A stretch of DNA of 34,897 bases, from positions 1 through 34,897 of the forward strand of contig JBIKWM010000034.1 of assembly GCA_044356305.1 (NCBI GenBank), in the 5' to 3' direction. This document shows positions 6,840 to 13,655 of the stretch, one piece after another. The translations under genes and the position numbers were made by a program. Numbering within the stretch: the first letter of the stretch is position 1; the number at the start of each line of letters is the position of its first letter. The notes under the pieces are model-generated. The model searched no databases. It was not told where the DNA came from and saw nothing but the letters and a program-made list of their open reading frames with translations. This stretch comes from JBIKWM01 sp044356305. GTDB taxonomy: Bacteria; Bacteroidota; Bacteroidia; UBA10329.

Positions 6840-8768
6840 TCAGGGCTGCTCGAAGTAGTAATCTATAAGATCTTGAATCTCGGCCACACCGAGTTCACCA
6901 GAGCCTTCGAACAGTTGGTCGATATAGAATAGCACTTCGTCAGGAGTGATCTTACCACTCTTGTCTCTATCGGCCCAATGGAATACACCTACATCCTTTG
7001 AACCTACTTTTTCTGCTTCAATCCGCATGGCCTCGCGCTCAGACGGAAACAAGCTCTTTCCTGCATCAGGTTTGGTCTCTACGACATACGCAGCCGCGGT
7101 TTCCGATACTGTTGAGCCATTATTTTCAGTTTGAATTGAACCTGTGGCATTGTTCTGTTCAGTTACTTCCGAACTCACCGCAGTCTGCCCTAAGCTGACA
7201 CCGCTGCCTTTCTGTTCGGCAGGCATTACTGGCTTTTGTTGATTTACATCCTGCCCGCCAGTTGCATTGGAACCAATTGATAATGCAGATGAATCGGAAA
7301 TACTTCCATTTGCTGGCGCTGATGAGGATGTAGAAATCTGAATTGAAGGACTTGTAGCAAGAATATTGCCCTCAACGTCTGTAGAAACTACAGTTTGATG
7401 ATCCTCTCCTGTCTGGGAACCATTATTACCTGACTGCGCATGTTCTGTGGATTGATCAAAAATCTCAGCAGATGTAGAATTTACCGTCTGATGTGTCGTT
7501 CTGGCCTCATCAACAGGGTTATCCCCTCTTTTCTCTAAGGTTGATTCTCTACCCATGGAGTCATTATCAGGCCGAGATTCCTTGGTCTCGGAACCTTCCA
7601 GATTGGCTGATGATTGAGAATTAGCTGATTGAACCTGCGCAGTCGCCATGGCACTTTCAGAAGGGTTCTCTTCACTTACTGGCCTCATCTCCGCATTCGC
7701 GGTGGATTTTGAGGTTTCATTCGGTCGGCCACTCAACTTGGCATCTAGCAGTCTTCGGTTTCGCTCTTCCTGCTGGCGCAGCGCCTCCTCAAATGATACG
7801 GACACGGCCTCTGGTGCGGCTGAAAACTCCGTCTGGCTTGTGGCAATTCCCTGATTCGCGATCTCCTCACTTTTCACTTCATCTTTCTCAACTTTAGCAA
7901 CACTTACAGTGTCCGTAGCTTCCGCTTTCGCTATGGGTGCCGGGGCAGGTGTTGGGCGGGGCAGCGGTTTGGTCCGGCCCATGAAAACCGTCAGGCCGAC
8001 TGAGGCGAACAGACTGTTATCGTTGCCAGATGACCCAGTGCGTGATCCACTACCTGCCTCGCTAATATCATCGACCATATCGGTGAAATTCAGCATATAG
8101 CCCACATGAATATTGGCCCCAACGTTCTTCCCAATCTGGAATCGTACCCCGGCATTGATCGGCATAGTGAAAGCAAGTTGTGGATACTTGCCCAGACCAT
8201 CATTATTCTGGTCGCGCAGGTCGGTCTCGTACTCGTTGTCGCGCTGTAACTCGACCAATAGATCAGGGTCACTCTGTCCTTCGGACTGATTGTATACTTT
8301 CCCATCAGACCAATAATAATAAGTCCTTCCTTGAGCGTCCTTCAGATCACCCTTGGCCCTGAACTGCATTGCACCAAAAGCCACTCCGATAAAGGGTCTG
8401 ATCAACTGGCGGCCTTCCATGTCAGTCTTGAGCAATGGCCTGAAGTTGTATTCAACCCCGATTGTCTGGCTGAAAATCGAACTTGAGAAATTGATGTTCT
8501 GATTCCCAATGGTTTCATCGCCACGTACCTTCCCAGTAAATAGACTAAATGTAATATTCATATACGGAATGACCTGCTGCGTGATGTGCAGCTGATAGCC
8601 CAGTTGACTTACCGGAGTATGGCCCGATGAGGAAAGTCCAAGGTCGGTGAAACCGTGCAGGTAACCGAAGTTAAGGCTTATATCTGGCAATGGTTTCGGA
8701 CGGTCGTTCTGCGCCAATACCATGCATGGTATCAGCAAGGCAGAAACAATGGCCCACGTCCGTTTCAC
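6840..8768 (-). CDS. Outer-membrane beta-barrel protein with long disordered linker and EF-hand/LIDFFFEQ tail
   Basis: I place the start at the GTG at 8768, which begins a compact signal peptide (KR, hydrophobic core, then MVLAQ) and gives 642 residues. The earlier in-frame ATGs at 8819, 8831 and the TTG-type start at 8852 would translate a terminator hairpin. Residues about 25-265 form the barrel shared with the neighbours, including TYYYWSDGKVYN and DQNNDGLGKY. No TSP3 repeats are present. Instead about 310 residues of Ser/Thr/Asn/Glu/Gln-rich sequence of disordered character lead to one EF-hand loop, DRDKSGKITPDE (600-611), and a tail ending LIDYYFEQP. The linker could span the periplasm. 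Function is unknown. Confidence 0.7.
   Translation of the reverse strand: MKRTWAIVSALLIPCMVLAQNDRPKPLPDISLNFGYLHGFTDLGLSSSGHTPVSQLGYQLHITQQVIPYMNITFSLFTGKVRGDETIGNQNINFSSSIFSQTIGVEYNFRPLLKTDMEGRQLIRPFIGVAFGAMQFRAKGDLKDAQGRTYYYWSDGKVYNQSEGQSDPDLLVELQRDNEYETDLRDQNNDGLGKYPQLAFTMPINAGVRFQIGKNVGANIHVGYMLNFTDMVDDISEAGSGSRTGSSGNDNSLFASVGLTVFMGRTKPLPRPTPAPAPIAKAEATDTVSVAKVEKDEVKSEEIANQGIATSQTEFSAAPEAVSVSFEEALRQQEERNRRLLDAKLSGRPNETSKSTANAEMRPVSEENPSESAMATAQVQSANSQSSANLEGSETKESRPDNDSMGRESTLEKRGDNPVDEARTTHQTVNSTSAEIFDQSTEHAQSGNNGSQTGEDHQTVVSTDVEGNILATSPSIQISTSSSAPANGSISDSSALSIGSNATGGQDVNQQKPVMPAEQKGSGVSLGQTAVSSEVTEQNNATGSIQTENNGSTVSETAAAYVVETKPDAGKSLFPSEREAMRIEAEKVGSKDVGVFHWADRDKSGKITPDEVLFYIDQLFEGSGELGVAEIQDLIDYYFEQP
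6843..6971 (-). other. EF-hand/LIDFFFEQ module of the 6840-8768 gene
   Basis: Encodes DRDKSGKITPDE, then VLFYIDQLFEG and a helix ending LIDYYFEQP at the stop codon. Confidence 0.75.
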
Positions 8769-8794
8769 AGCGTTCGAAAATAGGGTAAAATGAA

Positions 8795-8817
8795 GAAGCC
8801 CGGGGTCACCGGGCTTC
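8795..8817 (-). terminator. Intrinsic terminator after the cohesin-like/SPOR gene
   Basis: GAAGCCCGG (8795-8803) and CCGGGCTTC (8809-8817) form a perfect 9-bp stem with a 5-base loop. On the minus strand it is followed by TTCATTTTACCCTATTTT. It lies 22 bases past the stop at 8839 and 27 bases before the GTG start of the next gene, so it may act as a partial terminator or mRNA-stabilising hairpin. Confidence 0.6.
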
Positions 8818-8838
8818 ATTCTCAGTTTCATCTGTGAT

Positions 8839-9933
8839 TCACTTACCAGCAATCTCCAATGCGCGCTTCACATCAATACGCTCACCATTATGATAGGCCA
8901 CCACCCATGGTCCAGGAACGCTGTTAGTATCGCGCAATGTGTTGCAGAAAGTCTTGGCAGCGCGGTACGAACCGAATTCACCTACCACATACTTATTCAG
9001 TCCATCGTGTTTCTCAACCTTCACTTCCTCCGCGATGTTGAATTTGGATTTCACAGCTGCGGGGTCGTCCTCGCGCGGTCCTGCCATCACTTGCACACGG
9101 AACACAAGACCATCGGCAGATTTAAGCATGGCATCGTTGAAATTGCTTTTTGACGCCTCAGCTTTTGCTTCTTTATCAGCCTTTTTAGCAGAAGCTGCGT
9201 CATCGGCAGCACGCTTTTCTTCGGCTTTCTTAGCGGCAACTGCTTCGTCAGCTTTACGCTTCTCTTCAGCCTTTGCAGCAGCATCGGCCTGTTTTGCCGC
9301 ATCGTCACCACCACCTGCTGATTGTGCTTCAGTATTAGCAGGCTCGGCAGATCCTGTTGACTCAGTCTTAGCGGGATCAGTGGCAGCAGGCTCTGTTTTG
9401 GTCGGCTCTGTCTGCTGCTGTTCAGCGGCTTTTCTGGCAGCTGCCTCTTCTTCTTCTTTGCGTTTAGACTCAGCAGCTAACTGGTCAGCCTGACTCGGTT
9501 GAGCCGTGCCAGAGCCTTGTACAGAGATAATGTCCTTGGGAATCAGGAACTTCTCGGTGTTATTGTCTTTGATATAAGAGAAATTACCTTCAATGATCTG
9601 GCTACCTGTAACTGATGGGTCAACCTTTACCTTGTAGCTCACTTTGAATTTGGCATCGTTAGGCAAGGCCATCCACAGGTATTTCACCTTTCGGTCTTTA
9701 AATGAGAAGGTGGCATTCGCACTCTCCCCGGCCACAGCCTCAAAGCCCGTGGGAAGGTCGTGTTGGAGCTTGGCGAATCCGGCTATGGCGCCTTTATCGA
9801 CATTAATCTCTACTGTGAATTCGCCACCGGCCGATACGTTGGCAGGTATGGTGGTGGTCACATTCACCTGAGCTATGGCCATACCGGCCCACAGGGTAAG
9901 GGTTGAGAACGTAGCAACGCTTTTCAGGGTCAT
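8839..9933 (-). CDS. Secreted cohesin/DUF11-like beta-sandwich protein with Ala/Lys/Glu linker and SPOR-like domain
   Basis: A 364-residue protein. A signal peptide ends at AIAQ (residues 19-22). Residues about 23-140 read as a beta-sandwich of the cohesin/DUF11 type, with ANVSAGGEFTVEINV near the start, LPTGFEAV near 60 and KVSYKVKVD near 97. Residues about 145-262 are low-complexity Ala/Lys/Glu/Asp/Gln sequence, probably a long helix or flexible spacer. Residues about 276-360 resemble SPOR: a first strand FRVQVMAG, a central KYVVGEFGSYRAAKTF and a tail PWVVAYHNGERIDVKRAL. SPOR domains bind denuded peptidoglycan. There is no barrel and no EF-hand. It lies between EF-hand-bearing OMP genes, with 46 bases to the upstream one. 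The cohesin comparison is by eye and unproven. Confidence 0.65.
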   Translation of the reverse strand: MTLKSVATFSTLTLWAGMAIAQVNVTTTIPANVSAGGEFTVEINVDKGAIAGFAKLQHDLPTGFEAVAGESANATFSFKDRKVKYLWMALPNDAKFKVSYKVKVDPSVTGSQIIEGNFSYIKDNNTEKFLIPKDIISVQGSGTAQPSQADQLAAESKRKEEEEAAARKAAEQQQTEPTKTEPAATDPAKTESTGSAEPANTEAQSAGGGDDAAKQADAAAKAEEKRKADEAVAAKKAEEKRAADDAASAKKADKEAKAEASKSNFNDAMLKSADGLVFRVQVMAGPREDDPAAVKSKFNIAEEVKVEKHDGLNKYVVGEFGSYRAAKTFCNTLRDTNSVPGPWVVAYHNGERIDVKRALEIAGK

Positions 9934-9979
9934 GTCAGGGTGTGGTTTGTCCGTTTTACGGGCGGGGTAAATGTATCTG

Positions 9980-11398
9980 TTATTCTTGGTCGAAAAAGAA
10001 GTCGATCAGTTCATTGATATCAGCCACTGTGGCGTCTATCTCCTTGTCAAAGAACTTATCAATTGCATCGTACACTTCGGCTACCGAAATCTTGCCATTC
10101 TTGTCTCCATCAAACCTCGCAATCTTCGTGTTCAGTGGCCGAACGGTTACATCAGCCCCTGAATAGATAGTGGTCTCGCTGCGGTCAGGAGCAGGCATGT
10201 TGGGCCGATAAGTCTTCCGATGATCGGTGTACAGGTCATACATGATCTTCCGGTCAGTGGCCACGGTATCGCGCTCTTCTACATTGGCATCAGTCACACC
10301 GACCCCCTTGTTATTCACATTCAGACCGACAGGTGTGTTGGGTTCATCATCAAACGAGTCAGGGAATCCATCACCATCACCGTCAACAGGACAACCCTTT
10401 TCATCCACTTTCGCGCCACTTGGACTATCAGGACAGGCATCAATATCATTTTGCACACCGTCACCATCCTCATCATTACCCAATTCAGGGAACTTGATAT
10501 CGTCATACTTTGATGTCTTTTTCGCCTTTGGGGTAAAAAAGTCGAAGTGGTAGGAAAGATTGGAATAAAAGAAGAAATCGTTGGTAGCATTGCCTTGGCG
10601 CACACCCTCTCCCTCATCGCTCACATTATCCATAAAGTCTGTGAATGCAAGATTGAATGTGGTGGAAAGGCGCATCACCGAGCGGTTGCTTACTCTAAAT
10701 TCCAATCCGGCAGTGAAAGGAATTGAGAATGCAAACAAAGAGTACTTACCTGAACCATCCAAGTCTGCCTGACGAAGATCGGTCTCATACACGTGGTCAC
10801 GCTTAATCACCGAGGCATTCTCAGAACCTGAAGGAAGGTTTCGGATAGTCCCATCACTCCAATAGTGATACGTGTATCCGTTAGCATCCTTCAGATCTCC
10901 CTTTGGGGTGAAATTGAAGGCACTGATCCCAATGCCTATGTAAGGGTTAATCCTGCGGACGGCTGGAAGGATTCGGGCGAAATTGTATGTGCCTCCGATC
11001 GATGCCTGAAAAATGTCTGTCCGGAAGTTGAGGTAACGGGGCGTCTCGTTGTCATGTTCGTTGGCGGTGATTCGCCCGTACATGAAATTGAATTCCAGAC
11101 CGAATGACGGACTGATGTTCTGAATCACCCCGAAATTGAGTCCGAAATTGTCAACCAACGGATTGGTCCATTCGTTGTGCGATACATCTCCAATATAGTT
11201 GAGCACACCAAAACCCAGTCCTAGCATGGGTTTCATTATTGTACGGTCTTTCTCAGACTGTACCCGCGACACACCAATAGGTGTGCTCTTAGCAGCAATC
11301 ACAGGCTTGGAAGTCGGTGCAGGGGGCACAGAGTCTGTCTGGGCCTGAGCCCAAAAACTTGTTAAGAGAAAAAGGCCTACATACGAGGCTCTACCCAT
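9980..11398 (-). CDS. Outer-membrane beta-barrel protein with TSP3 linker and EF-hand/LIDFFFEQ tail
   Basis: A 472-residue paralogue from the ATG at 11398; a GTG two codons upstream (11404) would overlap the previous stop by four bases. The signal peptide ends WAQAQ. The barrel covers about 55-290 and carries the shared YIGDV, YHYWSDGTI, YETDLR and VSDEGEGVRQG motifs. TSP3 repeats follow (DEDGDGVQND near 309, CPDSPSGAKVDEKGCP, DGDGDGFPD near 339), then a linker with ERDT. A single EF-hand loop, DGDKNGKISVAE (430-441), leads into a tail ending LIDFFFDQE. No OmpA or SPOR domain is present. The close junction with the upstream paralogue suggests translational coupling. Function is unknown; outer-membrane location is inferred. 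Confidence 0.75.
   Translation of the reverse strand: MGRASYVGLFLLTSFWAQAQTDSVPPAPTSKPVIAAKSTPIGVSRVQSEKDRTIMKPMLGLGFGVLNYIGDVSHNEWTNPLVDNFGLNFGVIQNISPSFGLEFNFMYGRITANEHDNETPRYLNFRTDIFQASIGGTYNFARILPAVRRINPYIGIGISAFNFTPKGDLKDANGYTYHYWSDGTIRNLPSGSENASVIKRDHVYETDLRQADLDGSGKYSLFAFSIPFTAGLEFRVSNRSVMRLSTTFNLAFTDFMDNVSDEGEGVRQGNATNDFFFYSNLSYHFDFFTPKAKKTSKYDDIKFPELGNDEDGDGVQNDIDACPDSPSGAKVDEKGCPVDGDGDGFPDSFDDEPNTPVGLNVNNKGVGVTDANVEERDTVATDRKIMYDLYTDHRKTYRPNMPAPDRSETTIYSGADVTVRPLNTKIARFDGDKNGKISVAEVYDAIDKFFDKEIDATVADINELIDFFFDQE
9983..10111 (-). other. EF-hand/LIDFFFEQ module of the 9980-11398 gene
   Basis: Encodes DGDKNGKISVAE, then VYDAIDKFFDK and a helix ending LIDFFFDQE at the stop codon. Confidence 0.75.
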
Positions 11399-11400
11399 GG

Positions 11401-12813
11401 TCACTGTTCGAAGAAGAAGTCGATCAGATCGTGCAGCTTAGCGGCTGAGAAGGTGAGGGTACCCTCAAAGAATGAGTCAATGGCAGTAGCTATCTCATCG
11501 GCAGATATATAGTTGTCACCGTTCAGGTCAACAACTGCAAAATCTCCAAGATCCCTTGTCTCACGTGCCCCACCTTCAATAGGCTGCCCATAAACATTGC
11601 CACTCGGGGCATATTTCAGACTTGGGAATGCCTGATATAGGTTCTCACGCTTGGCACCGATGGTGTCGCGTTCAGGCATCTCTTCGCCCATTGCCACGCC
11701 CTTTACATCAACAATGGCATCGGCTGCTGAGTTAGTCTCTTCGTCAGCGTAATCAGGCACACCGTCCTTATCCGTATCAATCGGGCAGCCCGCCTCATCA
11801 ATGTTCGCACCTTGAGGGGTCCCAGCACACAGATCCACAATGTTCTTCACTCCGTCACCATCGTCATCCTCAGCATCAATCCCTGCAAAGTCAATCTCAT
11901 CGAACTGGCTCGGTGCAGGTTTAGGTTTGCTTGCGGCTATGTGGTAGGCAAATGATACGGAGGAGTAGAGGAAATGGTCGGTCTGACTACCGCTTTTGTA
12001 GCCATCCAGATGGTCAGTGAGTGTCCAGTAGTACGCGAAACTTACATCGGCACTGAACTTATTCGAGAATTTGTAGCGTAACGCCAGACCAAATGGGAAA
12101 GTAAGTCCTGTCTTATTGACTTTTCCACCTTCGAATGCTGTATCAATGTTGGTCTCATATTTCCCGTCAAGCTCAAGCGGCACATAGTTGCCAAGATTCT
12201 CATCACTCTTGGGGCGGTCAGCAATACGTCCATCGTTCCAATAATAATATTGAGAACCGTTGGCAGCGAACAGGTCCGTCTTGGGAGTGAATGACATGAA
12301 GCCCACACCACCGAACAGGTACGGGGCGAACTTAGATGCGCGGTTGATTATCAGATTGTTGTCGAGGTAGACCAATACATTGAAATCACCTTGCATTATT
12401 GTGCTCTCAGCGTTGTAATTGCGAGCCACTGTGCGCTCGTTCTCAGCAACCTGACCATATAGGAAATTGAGTCGGAAACCCAGAGCGCTGAGTGTGCGAT
12501 GCTCAAGCGATACATTGAGACCCCAGCGCCAATTGGCAAGGTTGTAAAGCGCAATGTCGTTCTTCATGTCATCGCCAAAGAATGACATGTTGCCGCCACC
12601 CACAGAGATGACTGGCAGTTTATGGCGATAGAACTCAGGTTTCGGCTTCTTCTCCTTAGGTGGCTTCTCGGCCTTATCAGCCGTATCAGCCTTCTCTTTT
12701 TTCCCTTTGCCCTCCTGTACAGGTGTGCCGTCTAGGTTGACATCCTCCTGCGCCAGAGCGCTGAGCGAGATGAACGAGGCCAAAACCAATGAGGCGAAGT
12801 AGTGTATTCTCAT
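11401..12813 (-). CDS. Outer-membrane beta-barrel protein with TSP3 linker and EF-hand/LIDFFFEQ tail, first gene of the array
   Basis: A 470-residue protein. The signal peptide ends at LSALAQ (residue 22) and a Lys/Glu/Pro-rich segment follows (33-60). The barrel covers about 65-295 and has YYYWNDGRI near 189, but lacks the YETDLR-adjacent DG loop of its neighbours. TSP3 repeats cover about 313-358 (DDDGDGVKN, CAGTPQGANIDEAGCP, DTDKDGVPD). An ERDT-containing linker leads to one EF-hand loop, DLNGDNYISADE (429-440), and a tail ending LIDFFFEQ. It is the promoter-proximal member of the six-gene run, 110 bases after the LOG-family gene. Its stop overlaps the GTG preceding the next gene. Function is unknown. 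Confidence 0.75.
   Translation of the reverse strand: MRIHYFASLVLASFISLSALAQEDVNLDGTPVQEGKGKKEKADTADKAEKPPKEKKPKPEFYRHKLPVISVGGGNMSFFGDDMKNDIALYNLANWRWGLNVSLEHRTLSALGFRLNFLYGQVAENERTVARNYNAESTIMQGDFNVLVYLDNNLIINRASKFAPYLFGGVGFMSFTPKTDLFAANGSQYYYWNDGRIADRPKSDENLGNYVPLELDGKYETNIDTAFEGGKVNKTGLTFPFGLALRYKFSNKFSADVSFAYYWTLTDHLDGYKSGSQTDHFLYSSVSFAYHIAASKPKPAPSQFDEIDFAGIDAEDDDGDGVKNIVDLCAGTPQGANIDEAGCPIDTDKDGVPDYADEETNSAADAIVDVKGVAMGEEMPERDTIGAKRENLYQAFPSLKYAPSGNVYGQPIEGGARETRDLGDFAVVDLNGDNYISADEIATAIDSFFEGTLTFSAAKLHDLIDFFFEQ
11404..11529 (-). other. EF-hand/LIDFFFEQ module of the 11401-12813 gene
   Basis: Encodes DLNGDNYISADE, with D, N, D, S and E at loop positions 1, 3, 5, 9 and 12. IATAIDSFFEG follows, then a helix ending LIDFFFEQ at the stop codon. 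Confidence 0.75.
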
Positions 12814-12852
12814 GCCTTTGGTTCGGTATGATGGGGTGTGGGCAACACGGGC

Positions 12853-12860
12853 TAAAAATA
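12853..12860 (-). promoter_or_regulatory. Possible -7 box for the OMP array
   Basis: TATTTTTA on the minus strand inside CTATTTTTAGCCCGT, 39 bases before the ATG at 12813. No TTTG lies at the expected 18-20 base spacing, so only the -7 element supports it. Confidence 0.35.
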
Positions 12861-12893
12861 GAAAAACTTGTCAAAGTGGGCCATCGACCCGAG

Positions 12894-12917
12894 AATGAGG
12901 TTTGCGAACACCTCATT
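12894..12917 (-). terminator. Hairpin after the LOG-family gene
   Basis: AATGAGGT (12894-12901) pairs with ACCTCATT (12910-12917) around an 8-base loop, 6 bases past the stop at 12924. No U-run follows on the minus strand. It probably marks the boundary between the LOG operon and the OMP array. Confidence 0.45.
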
Positions 12918-12923
12918 GTGAGA

Positions 12924-13649
12924 TCAGAGGTTGGGCTTTAGGCGGTACTTGGTGTAGAATTCTTTGATATGATTGACTACATCATCAGGCTCATCGAGCA
13001 CAACAAAAAGGTCTAAGTCCTCTGGGCTGATGGTCGCATCGCGCTCGAGCAGGGTGCCTTTAATCCAGTCAATACCACCCTTCCAGAACGCACCGCCCAC
13101 AAGCACTATAGGGAAGCGGGCAACCTTACCGGTCTGAATCAAGGTCAGCGCCTCGAATAGTTCGTCCATGGTACCGAAGCCGCCCGGAAGGACAATAAAG
13201 CCCTGAGCGTACTTTGTGAACATGAGTTTGCGCACAAAGAAGTAGTCGAAATGCATCGACTTATCGCGGTCAACGAATGGGTTTGACGACTGTTCAAAGG
13301 GTAATTCGATGTTAAGGCCCACGCTTCGCCCACCGGCTGCCTGTGCCCCTTTATTGCCAGCTTCCATGATGCCAGGGCCTCCACCGGTGATGATGCCGAA
13401 GCCGTTCATGGCCAAACCGAAAGCAATCTTCTCAGCCAACACGTAGTTCGGATTGCCCGGTTTGGTCCGTGCTGAACCGAATATGGATACGCACGGTCCG
13501 ATACGCGCCATGAGCTCAAAACCCTCAACAAACTCGCTCATGATCTTGAAGATATGCCACGAGTCGTTGGCCTTTATCTCATTCCAGGTTTTCGGTGCCA
13601 GGGCCCTTCGTATGCGCCTTTCGTTCTCGTTGTCTTGATTATCCGTCAT
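12924..13649 (-). CDS. LOG-family protein (TIGR00730; nucleoside 5'-monophosphate phosphoribohydrolase-like)
   Basis: A 241-residue Rossmann-fold protein with both family signatures: GGGPGIMEAGNKGA near residue 90 and PGGFGTMDELFE near 155. Members hydrolyse the N-glycosidic bond of nucleoside monophosphates (AMP or cytokinin ribotides), and many bacterial copies act as AMP/pyrimidine nucleotide hydrolases. No signal peptide is present, so it should be cytoplasmic. An AAGGAG stretch precedes the ATG at 13649, which begins only 6 bases after the uvrA stop, so it is co-transcribed with uvrA. It is the last gene of the four-gene unit 18663-12924. The true substrate cannot be read from sequence. 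Confidence 0.88.
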   Translation of the reverse strand: MTDNQDNENERRIRRALAPKTWNEIKANDSWHIFKIMSEFVEGFELMARIGPCVSIFGSARTKPGNPNYVLAEKIAFGLAMNGFGIITGGGPGIMEAGNKGAQAAGGRSVGLNIELPFEQSSNPFVDRDKSMHFDYFFVRKLMFTKYAQGFIVLPGGFGTMDELFEALTLIQTGKVARFPIVLVGGAFWKGGIDWIKGTLLERDATISPEDLDLFVVLDEPDDVVNHIKEFYTKYRLKPNL

Positions 13650-13655
13650 TCTCCT

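Noticed and set aside
8939..9493. A 184-codon plus-strand frame rich in Ala and Ser
   Set aside because: Antisense of the Ala/Lys/Glu linker in the cohesin-like/SPOR gene; composition-driven.
4930..12813. EF-hand tails as classical dockerins
   Set aside because: Three of four have a single calcium loop rather than the duplicated F-hand, and the loop-to-helix spacing differs. I keep only the analogy.
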